Source: Oscillospiraceae bacterium
Lineage (GTDB): Bacteria; Bacillota; Clostridia; Oscillospirales; Oscillospiraceae
NCBI GenBank assembly: GCA_016293265.1
Contig: JAEDEN010000021.1
Coordinates: forward strand, 1 to 27,914
Length of the DNA: 27,914 nt
Direction of reading: 5' to 3'
A program made the translations under genes and the position numbers. This document shows positions 1 to 6,405 of the stretch, piece after piece. The notes beneath the pieces are model-generated. The model worked only from the letters and a program-made list of their open reading frames with translations, made no database searches and was not told where the DNA came from. How positions within the stretch are numbered: the first letter of the stretch is position 1; each line of letters opens with the position of its first letter.

Positions 1-3000
1 TGCCAGCCCTTATCCAGCGCCATGGTGTAATACTCATAGCTGGGATAGTAACCGCCGGCGCCGATCTGGCCCTCGCCGTTGCCGACCTCCACCATATACA
101 TGCGGGTGTCAATGATGGGATCATAGTAGGCAAAGTCGGAGAAGGTGCCGAAGGTAGAGCCGGGATGGTTGAACTGGCTCAGGGAGTCAGCGCCCTCCGC
201 CTGGCTCAACAGGGCATAATAAGCCTTCATGCCGGCGTCGCTGGTCTTGTTGTTCAACGTGGTATTGTTGCGGGAAACGATACCGGGGGTATTGAAGGTG
301 TTGATATGGCCGGGGCCGCCGGACCAGGTCATTTCAAAGCCGCCAAGGGCGACGATGCTGCTCTGGCTGGCGTTGAAGGCTGCAACCGCATCCTTGTAGC
401 TGTTCCAGATGCTCTGGCTCTTCTCACTGGCCAGGGACATATCGTACAGTGCGCCCTCGGGGTTGACGGTGGTACCGGCGCTGGTGCCATCGAAATAGTT
501 GGAGTGGTCGGTGAAGGCCACAAACTGCACGTTGGCACTTTCGGGCAGGCTCTTCACATAATTCAGGGCGGACTCCAGGGTGCCGGAGCCGTCGGAATAC
601 TGGGTGTGAGAGTGAAGCTGGCCGAAATAGTGCTGATAGGTGGCCTCGCCCACGGTGAAGCTCCAGGACTTGGAGGTCTCCTTGCCGTCGGCACGCTTCA
701 CGGTGACGGTAACGGTGGTACGGCCGTCAGCCAGATCGGCGGCGGGGGTATAGGAGACCTTGCCATCGGCATAGACAGCCTCGACCTTTGCACCGTTCAC
801 AGTCATAGTGATGGTGGGATTCTCGCCTGCGTTGGCGATGACGGCGGAGATGACGGGGCGCTTGTTCTCCTTGGTCTCGCTGCCGGAGGCGGGGGTCACA
901 GCGGAAATGACAGGCTCATCCTTGACGGGAACTTCGGCTGCGCCGGTGATGACCGTATCCTTGTTGTCCTTTCCGGTGACGGTGATGGTCAGCTGACCGC
1001 CGGTGACAAGGGCGGCGGGGATGGTGTAGGTGCCGTCCTCACCCTCACTCAGTTCGTTCTCGCCCACCTTCACGGTCAGTTCCTTCACGCCGAACACGGC
1101 GTCCACGGTGAAGGAGAAGATGTAGTTCTGGCTCACATAAGCGTCAGGCAGAGTACCGAAAACCACCTTAGGCTCATTCACGATACCGTCAGTGAGCTTC
1201 TCATTGGCGGTAGGATAGAACTGGAAGGTGTAAATGTCATAATCGGTGACATTGTACATGCTGTAGGTCTTGTAGGCCCCGGCATAGTACTCCATATACT
1301 GGCTGTACTTGCCGTTGAACTTGGCGGTGCGGCTCTCCATGGTATAGCCGGTTCCCTGGACAGCCAGGGTCCAGTCAGCATCCTCAGAGGCTGTCAGAGA
1401 ATAGAACGCATTGTTGCCGGTTCCATTGGAACACAGGTAACCGTAGGTCTCGTTCTTGAAGCGGTAGTAATCACCGTTCTTTTCCACGGTGAAGACCACG
1501 CCGCCGTTCTCGGCAGTAGCCTTGCCGCCGGCGATGACTGTACCCACGCCGGTGATGGAGGGGCTGTCCGTATTGTCATCCTGGGCAGCCAGTACACCCT
1601 TGGCGTCGAGGTTGTAAATCATAACCTCGTCACCCGCCTTGGGCAGGCCGCCGTCAGGATCGGTGATATCACCGGTGACCTTATAAAAGGCCTGAGCAAA
1701 CAGGACCTCGTCGCTGATCTTCGTAAAAGAACTCCAGTTTCCCTTGGAGGCGTACCACTCAAGATAGTTGCCGCGGGCCGCGTTTTTGATGTAGTAGCAG
1801 CCTGCGGTGGCAGCCTTGATGACTTCCCAGTTGGGATTCACATCACCCAAAGGCGTGCTGGTATAGCTTTCGCCCATGGAGAGCTTCTTGCCTTCGCTGG
1901 TGGAGAAGGTATAGGTGCCGTCGGGATTGACACCCACGGTCCACACATCAGCGGCGGTAAAGCCGGAGACTACGCCGTCGGCCACGGTCACATCCGTGCC
2001 GTTGTTATAGAAGCCGGTGTAGGTGGTGGACAGGGCTTTGAGGTTAGCGGGATTGTAGATGACCACCTTGTCGCCTTGGGCCAGGGGGCCGGTGGGAGTG
2101 GGAGCGGCCTCGGTGATTTCGCTTGCCAGGGTGTTGCGCAGCTGCAGTGTGGTCTTGTAGCAGCTCACAGCGGCGGTGACGTCAATGACATCGCCCACCT
2201 TGACATCCCATGCGCCATCGGTCTTACCCACCACAGCCTTGTAAAGCTGGATGGTGTTGGTGCCGTCGCTGACGGTGATGTTGGGGGTGGTGTAGGTGCC
2301 ATCTTTATCGTAGACCTCCGTGACTTCCACACCGCTGAGCTTCACATAGGTGCAGATGTCAGCGGTGGTCAGAGCGTCGATGGTGGTGGCCTTAGCGGTC
2401 AGCTCCAGGCCGGAGGACTTCTCATAGGTTGCAGAAGCCAGCTCGGGCAGGCCGTTAAACTCTGCCTTTTTGCCGGTGCCGATGACGGTATCGCCCAGTG
2501 CAATATCCGCAGGGGCCGCAGACAGATACAGGTCGATGCCGCCGGTGGCGTCCTGGATGTAGACGTTTTTGCCGTCCAGCAGCGTCACCACGCCCTTGAC
2601 GGTGAACTCCGCGTCCTTCTCCCCTGCCAGCGCCTCGGCGATGGTGTTATAGGCGGGAGCGGGAGCAGCCTTGGTGATTTCGCTTGCCAGGGTATTGCGC
2701 AGCTGCAGGGTACCGTTGTTCGTACCAACGGCTGCCATAACGTCCACGGTGTCACCCACGGCGATATCCCATGCACCGTCGGTCTTTCCAACAACAGCCT
2801 TATAGATCTGGATGGTGTTGGTACCATCGCTCACGGTGACGTTGGGGCTGGAATAGGCGCCGTTGTTGTCGAAGACCTCCGTGACTTCCACGCCGCTGAG
2901 CTTCACATAGGTGCCCAGGTCCCCATCGGTAAGAGCGCCGATGGTGGTGGCCTTGGCGGTAAGGGTCAGGCCGGAGGAGGCCTCATAGGTACCGTTGCTC

Positions 3001-3758
3001 AGCTGGGGCATCCCGCGGTAGGCGCCCCGGACACCAGTGGCAACGATGGTGTCGCCAAGCTCCACAGAGGGAGCGGCGCTCATGTACACGCAGATACCGC
3101 CGGTGGCATCCTGCAGGTAGACGTTCTTGCCGTCCACCAGCGTCACCACACCCTTGACGGTGAACTCGCCCTCAGAGGCGGCCAACGCATCAGAGATAGC
3201 CGCAATCTCGGGCTCAGGATCGGGCGTCGTGCCAGCGTCCAGCTTATAGATGCTGGGCAGCAGCATGGACGCATTCGTTGCCGAAGTATAGTTGAGGAAT
3301 CTGGGGGAATTCACATTGTACAGGATACGGCCGCACGCACTATCCGTACTGGCGATGGTAGCCTTTCTCTCAGCATCAATGCTGATCGTCCAGGTTTCAG
3401 TGCCGGTCCCGGAGTAGTTGACGGCTTTAGCCGCACTTGTGCACAGCTTATCTCCGTTTGAGGTAAGAGTCCATCCGCTGGCGTCTCCCCCCAGCGTAAA
3501 CACCGCGACATCGCTTCCAACGTCTGTCAGGGATGTTTCTACACTGGCAAGAAATTTACCACTTAATGCGCCTGCGGCATACACTTTTTCGTTCGCTTTC
3601 GCAGCGATAACGATCTGGTCGCCGGCCGCCAAAGTGGATGCGTCCGTTACCAGAGTGCAGGTGCCCGCGCCTTCTGCAAAGGCCATGGTGGGCAGCAGGG
3701 AGCATACCATCACAATGGCCATCAGCAGGCTGAGCAGCCGCTTTTTTTGTTTTTTCAT
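1..3758 (-). CDS. Secreted multidomain PHP-type (CehA/McbA-like) metallohydrolase, C-terminus cut by window edge
   Basis: The frame is open from ATG 3758 to the left edge (1252 codons, no stop), so the gene is partial. AGGAGG lies 6 nt before the ATG. Residues 1-28 form a signal peptide (KKQKKR, hydrophobic core, AFA before E29). Three related modules carry an AGDxxxI motif (near residue 45, 556 and 690: LAAGDQIVI, LAQGDKVVI, PKAGDEVMI). Two near-identical OB-like modules (about residues 180-365 and 366-552) contain VKGVVTL.DGKNVY.QDATGGI. Ig-like segments follow (about 870-1045). The PHP domain starts near 1046 with QLHSHTQYSDGSG (H1049, H1051), then FTDHSNYFDG (D1084, H1085) and FNHPGS, the expected metal-binding pattern. 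The family hydrolyses phosphoester or related bonds; the substrate is unknown. I infer an extracellular enzyme bound to the cell wall or a glycan. Function beyond the fold is unproven. Confidence 0.85.
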   Translation of the reverse strand, partial: MKKQKKRLLSLLMAIVMVCSLLPTMAFAEGAGTCTLVTDASTLAAGDQIVIAAKANEKVYAAGALSGKFLASVETSLTDVGSDVAVFTLGGDASGWTLTSNGDKLCTSAAKAVNYSGTGTETWTISIDAERKATIASTDSACGRILYNVNSPRFLNYTSATNASMLLPSIYKLDAGTTPDPEPEIAAISDALAASEGEFTVKGVVTLVDGKNVYLQDATGGICVYMSAAPSVELGDTIVATGVRGAYRGMPQLSNGTYEASSGLTLTAKATTIGALTDGDLGTYVKLSGVEVTEVFDNNGAYSSPNVTVSDGTNTIQIYKAVVGKTDGAWDIAVGDTVDVMAAVGTNNGTLQLRNTLASEITKAAPAPAYNTIAEALAGEKDAEFTVKGVVTLLDGKNVYIQDATGGIDLYLSAAPADIALGDTVIGTGKKAEFNGLPELASATYEKSSGLELTAKATTIDALTTADICTYVKLSGVEVTEVYDKDGTYTTPNITVSDGTNTIQLYKAVVGKTDGAWDVKVGDVIDVTAAVSCYKTTLQLRNTLASEITEAAPTPTGPLAQGDKVVIYNPANLKALSTTYTGFYNNGTDVTVADGVVSGFTAADVWTVGVNPDGTYTFSTSEGKKLSMGESYTSTPLGDVNPNWEVIKAATAGCYYIKNAARGNYLEWYASKGNWSSFTKISDEVLFAQAFYKVTGDITDPDGGLPKAGDEVMIYNLDAKGVLAAQDDNTDSPSITGVGTVIAGGKATAENGGVVFTVEKNGDYYRFKNETYGYLCSNGTGNNAFYSLTASEDADWTLAVQGTGYTMESRTAKFNGKYSQYMEYYAGAYKTYSMYNVTDYDIYTFQFYPTANEKLTDGIVNEPKVVFGTLPDAYVSQNYIFSFTVDAVFGVKELTVKVGENELSEGEDGTYTIPAALVTGGQLTITVTGKDNKDTVITGAAEVPVKDEPVISAVTPASGSETKENKRPVISAVIANAGENPTITMTVNGAKVEAVYADGKVSYTPAADLADGRTTVTVTVKRADGKETSKSWSFTVGEATYQHYFGQLHSHTQYSDGSGTLESALNYVKSLPESANVQFVAFTDHSNYFDGTSAGTTVNPEGALYDMSLASEKSQSIWNSYKDAVAAFNASQSSIVALGGFEMTWSGGPGHINTFNTPGIVSRNNTTLNNKTSDAGMKAYYALLSQAEGADSLSQFNHPGSTFGTFSDFAYYDPIIDTRMYMVEVGNGEGQIGAGGYYPSYEYYTMALDKGW
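2101..3220 (-). repeat. Tandem in-gene duplication of an OB-like module (period about 558-561 bp)
   Basis: Two adjacent copies of about 187 codons within the secreted PHP-domain gene. Anchors such as TTTCGCTTGCCAGGGT recur 561 bp apart and the segment encoding GKNVY recurs 558 bp apart, so the copies differ by one codon. Encoded features match in order: VKGVVTL, QDATGGI, ATTI.ALT, YVKLSGVEVTEV, TVSDGTNTIQ, KAVVGKTDGAWD and LQLRNTLASEIT. The high nucleotide identity points to a recent duplication or to gene conversion. Confidence 0.85.
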
Positions 3759-3888
3759 GCTTTTCCTCCTTGCTTTTTTAGATTGAGGCAAAATGCTGCT
3801 TTACGGAATACCCTCCTCCTTTTTATGCATCATAACAATGTCACTCCGTCACATCGGAACTGTATTTCTGCATAAATTTGATAATAAT

Positions 3889-3917
3889 ATTGTAGCCAAT
3901 CTGTATATAAAATGCAA
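3889..3917 (-). promoter_or_regulatory. Sigma-A type promoter of the secreted PHP-domain gene
   Basis: Read on the minus strand: TTGCAT (3917-3912), 17-nt spacer, TACAAT (3894-3889). Transcription would start near 3882 and give an untranslated leader of about 124 nt. The leader holds a second AGGAGGAGGG (3820-3811) with no start codon at usable distance. Confidence 0.7.
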
Positions 3918-3947
3918 GTGAAAAGCAACACTTTTGTCCTTGATAAA

Positions 3948-3981
3948 GAGCGGGTATCCCCCCTTCCGGGAACACTCGCTC
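3948..3981 (-). terminator. Probable terminator downstream of the EamA transporter gene
   Basis: A 14-position stem (GAGCG, one mismatch, then eight pairs including G-U) closes a 6-nt loop; on the minus strand it is followed by TTTATC. It lies about 110 nt past the transporter stop and just upstream of the next gene's promoter. The U-tract is short, so termination may be weak. Confidence 0.5.
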
Positions 3982-3997
3982 CTTCTATCTATGATTT

Positions 3998-4046
3998 CTA
4001 TTTTTGCTCTATTTTATGTTCTATTTATGCCCTATTCTATGTTTAT
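3998..4046. repeat. AT-rich degenerate tandem repeat, 11-12 bp period
   Basis: The trinucleotide CTA followed by a T-rich stretch recurs at 3998, 4009, 4021 and 4032, i.e. every 11-12 bp (units such as CTATTTTATGTT and CTATTTATGCC). It stands out as the most AT-rich stretch in the neighbourhood, in the roughly 330-nt non-coding gap 3759-4090. Roles could be DNA curvature or none; this is only a pattern. Confidence 0.4.
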
Positions 4047-4090
4047 GATTTGGCCGTGATGCGTCTCCGCTTTCTCATGGCATGGCTCCC

Positions 4091-4993
4091 CTATTGCGTA
4101 TTTGCCGCCCCTTTTTCAGGGAGTTGGGCCAAAACCACCGCCAGGAGCATCAGCACGCAGCCAAAATACTCCCGGGCAGTCATCCGGTCATGCATAATGA
4201 GGGCGCCGGCCACGGTTGCAAACACGGACTCCAGGCTCAAAAGCAGCGTCACCACTGTGGGATTGGAGTCCTTCTGCGCCAGGATCTGCAGCGTATAGGC
4301 AACGCCGCTGGAAAAAATACCCACATACAAAATAGGCCAGATGCAGCTTTGCAGAGCCTCCACAGTGGGCGTCTCCGTGAGGAACATGCCTGCCGCGGAA
4401 ATCACAGATGCCACAAAAAACTGGGCACAGGAAAGCTCTACGCCGTCCACCTTTTGTACAAAATGGTCCACGGACATGATCTGCACCGTGAAACACACCG
4501 CACAGCCAAGAAGGTAGAAGTCGCCGGAGGCGATGCTGAACTCCTCCGTGATGCAAAGGCAGTAAAGTCCCGCAACTGCCAGCACGACGCCGACCCAGAC
4601 ACTCTTGCCCACCCGCTTTTTCAAAAGCAGCCCCGCGATGGGAACCAGGACGATATACAGCGCCGTAATGAATCCGGCCTTACCGCTGGTAGTGGTTTCA
4701 ATGCCCTTTTGCTGCAGGTTCGCTGCCACCGCCAGCGCGGTGCCGCAGCAAAGGCCGCCGACGGCCAGGTCCTTCCAGGAGGTCTTCCTGGCAGCCTGCC
4801 CCCGCTTCTTTTCCAGTAGGCGCAGCACGCCGCAAAGCCCCAGTAAGAAGAAAAAAGCGATGATGGAACGGGCCGCATTGAAGGTAAAGGGACCCACGTA
4901 GTCCGCACCGATGCTCTGTGCCACAAAAGCAGTGCCCCAGATCAACGCCGCCAGAACCGGCAGCACATTTTGACGTACACGATTGACTTTCAT
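4091..4993 (-). CDS. EamA/DMT-family transporter
   Basis: A 300-residue integral membrane protein with about ten hydrophobic segments arranged as two EamA halves. The first half starts with LAALIWGTAFVAQSIG, typical of the family (pattern LxWGxxF), and the second has the duplicated pattern ending in a basic and polar tail. Such proteins export or import metabolites or drugs by secondary transport; the substrate cannot be told. I chose ATG 4993 (MKVNRV) over ATG 5008 because GGGAG lies 8 nt before 4993, while 5008 has no ribosome binding site. The start overlaps the stop of a 9-codon reading frame (ATGA). It is divergent from the DNA glycosylase gene. Confidence 0.88.
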   Translation of the reverse strand: MKVNRVRQNVLPVLAALIWGTAFVAQSIGADYVGPFTFNAARSIIAFFFLLGLCGVLRLLEKKRGQAARKTSWKDLAVGGLCCGTALAVAANLQQKGIETTTSGKAGFITALYIVLVPIAGLLLKKRVGKSVWVGVVLAVAGLYCLCITEEFSIASGDFYLLGCAVCFTVQIMSVDHFVQKVDGVELSCAQFFVASVISAAGMFLTETPTVEALQSCIWPILYVGIFSSGVAYTLQILAQKDSNPTVVTLLLSLESVFATVAGALIMHDRMTAREYFGCVLMLLAVVLAQLPEKGAANTQ

Positions 4994-5019
4994 TTTGCTT
5001 GCTCCCATACTGATTTCAT
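4990..5019 (-). CDS. Possible 9-codon leader peptide (MKSVWEQAK) coupled to the transporter
   Basis: ATG 5019 is preceded by AGGAAG with a 6-nt gap, and the short frame ends in TGA that overlaps the transporter ATG as ATGA (4993-4990). Ribosomes finishing this peptide would be placed on the transporter start. Very short frames arise by chance, so this is an inference from the spacing and overlap only. Confidence 0.35.
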   Translation of the reverse strand: MKSVWEQAK

Positions 5020-5027
5020 GCTATACT
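4999..5027 (+). promoter_or_regulatory. Promoter of the glycosylase-HAD unit
   Basis: TTGCTC (4999-5004), 17-nt spacer, TATACT (5022-5027) with an extended TG one base before the -10. The predicted start (about 5034) falls inside the 21-bp palindrome 5030-5050. The promoter lies inside the leader of the divergent transporter gene. Confidence 0.55.
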
Positions 5028-5029
5028 TC

Positions 5030-5050
5030 CTATCACACACTTTGTGACAG
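5030..5050. promoter_or_regulatory. Candidate operator: 21-bp palindrome between divergent genes
   Basis: CTATCACA and TGTGACAG face each other across CACTT, with one mismatch in eight pairs. It covers the predicted transcription start of the glycosylase gene and the 5' leader of the transporter, a position fitting a repressor that controls both. No regulator for it is encoded nearby. Confidence 0.4.
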
Positions 5051-5091
5051 TAAAGCACAATATTTTCGTATTTTAGCACCGAGGTGAGAAA

Positions 5092-5715
5092 ATGGCAAGA
5101 CTTTCCCGCCAATTCTATCTGGGCGATACTGTGCAAATTGCCCAAATGCTTCTCGGAACCTGCCTGGTGCGGCGGATGCCTGACGGAGAACTGCTGGTGG
5201 GCCGCATCACGGAGACGGAGGCTTATGTGGGCCGGTGTGACAAAGCCTGTCACGCCTACGGTTACCGCAAAACGGAGCGTACCGCCACCCTTTTCGCGCC
5301 GCCGGGAACGGCCTATATCTACCTCATCTACGGGATGTACCACTGTCTCAACTTCGTCACGGAGCCGGAGGGCGAGCCTGCCGCGGTGCTGCTGCGTGCC
5401 GTTGCCCCCCTGGCCGGCACGGAAACCATGCGCCGCCTGCGCTATGGGGACAAGCCCTGGAACGCTTACCGGGAGAAAAACTTTCTGAACGGGCCCGGCA
5501 AGGTGTGTAAAGCCTTTTCACTTACCCGGGAGGAAAACGGGCTCGACCTGACCGGAGATACGCTGTTTCTCTGTGACTCCCCAGTGGATGTGGGCCTTCC
5601 CTGCCCTGTTTTTCCCCGGGAGCGCGTGGTGGCGGGACCGCGGATCGGCATCGACTATGCGGAAGAGGCCAGGGATTTCCCCTGGCGGTTCCAGCTGAAA
5701 AAGGAGGAAAGCTGA
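5092..5715 (+). CDS. mpg: 3-methyladenine DNA glycosylase (AAG/MPG family)
   Basis: A 207-residue protein, the usual length for bacterial AAG-type enzymes, which excise alkylated purines such as 3-methyladenine in base excision repair. It has the family landmarks in order: LLGTCLVRR, RITETEAYVG (with the catalytic glutamate region E41-E43), HAYGYRKTERTATLF, GTAYIYLIYGMYHCLNFV, and the C-terminal FLNGPGKVCKAFSLT and GPRIGIDYAEEARDFPWRF. GAGGTGAG precedes ATG 5092 at good distance. The stop shares a base with the next start (TGATG), so the HAD gene is translationally coupled. Confidence 0.95.
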   Translation: MARLSRQFYLGDTVQIAQMLLGTCLVRRMPDGELLVGRITETEAYVGRCDKACHAYGYRKTERTATLFAPPGTAYIYLIYGMYHCLNFVTEPEGEPAAVLLRAVAPLAGTETMRRLRYGDKPWNAYREKNFLNGPGKVCKAFSLTREENGLDLTGDTLFLCDSPVDVGLPCPVFPRERVVAGPRIGIDYAEEARDFPWRFQLKKEES

Positions 5716-6365
5716 TGCTCTTATTTGACATGGACGGCACCCTGATCGACTCCAACGGTGTGTGGAAGGATGTGGACCGGGAATTCCTGGCCCGCCGGGG
5801 CCTGGAATACACCCACGCCTATTACGAAGGCGTTGCCCACACCATCTTCCCTCTTGCGGCCAAATTTACCAAGGAGTTCTGCAATCTTCCGGAAAGCTGT
5901 GAGGAGATTATGGCGGAGTGGATGGCGCTTGCAAAAGACGCCTATTCCAATGTCACCGTCAAGCCTGGCGTCCGGGCCTATTTGAAGCAGTGCAAGGCGG
6001 AGGGGCGAAAAATGGCGGTGGTGACTTCCAGTGTGCCGGAACACTGCCACACGGCCCTTGAAAAGCTGGATCTTCTGAAGTATTTTGAAAACATCACCTT
6101 TGCCCAGGAACTGGGCCTGGAGAAAAAGCGCCCCGAGGTCTGGCGTGAGGCTGCCAGGCGAAATGGCGCACGGCCGGAGGACTGCACCGTCTTTGATGAC
6201 AGTCTTGCCGCCTGCCAGGGCGCACGCAGCGCCAAAATGCGGGTGGTGGGCGTATACGATGGCTTCTTTGCCCAGGATGAACGGGAAATGCGGCAATTCT
6301 GCGATGTGTACATCAAAAGCTTCGAGGAGCTTTTGTATGTGCCGCTGCCGAAACGGAAAAAGTAA
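5715..6365 (+). CDS. HAD-family phosphatase (beta-phosphoglucomutase/PGP-like subfamily)
   Basis: A 216-residue protein with HAD motif I LLFDMDGTLIDS (nucleophile D5, acid D7), a helical cap (about 15-85), motif II VVTSS, motif III lysine in EKKRPEVW and motif IV FDDSLAAC. The family removes phosphate from small metabolites; the substrate is not evident. AAGGAGG precedes the ATG at 7 nt, and the start overlaps the glycosylase stop by one base, so the two form one operon. A possible role in clearing a phosphorylated or damaged nucleotide is only suggested by the neighbour. Confidence 0.88.
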   Translation: MLLFDMDGTLIDSNGVWKDVDREFLARRGLEYTHAYYEGVAHTIFPLAAKFTKEFCNLPESCEEIMAEWMALAKDAYSNVTVKPGVRAYLKQCKAEGRKMAVVTSSVPEHCHTALEKLDLLKYFENITFAQELGLEKKRPEVWREAARRNGARPEDCTVFDDSLAACQGARSAKMRVVGVYDGFFAQDEREMRQFCDVYIKSFEELLYVPLPKRKK

Positions 6366-6373
6366 CAGGAAAA

Positions 6374-6405
6374 GGGTGCCGTATATACGGCACCCTCTTC
6401 TTTTT
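6374..6405. terminator. Bidirectional intrinsic terminator between convergent genes
   Basis: A perfect 22-nt palindrome (GGGTGCCGT, ATAT loop, ACGGCACCC; 6374-6395) is followed by TCTTCTTTTT on the plus strand and by TTTTCC on the minus strand. It lies between the HAD gene stop and the helicase stop (6404), so it can end both transcripts. Confidence 0.9.

Noticed and set aside
165..3461. Long plus-strand reading frame of 1098 codons
   Set aside because: Antisense shadow of the minus-strand secreted PHP-domain gene; that gene has the signal peptide, ribosome binding site and domain motifs, while the shadow is repetitive Gly/Val/Ala/Leu/Ile/His-rich sequence with no known motif.
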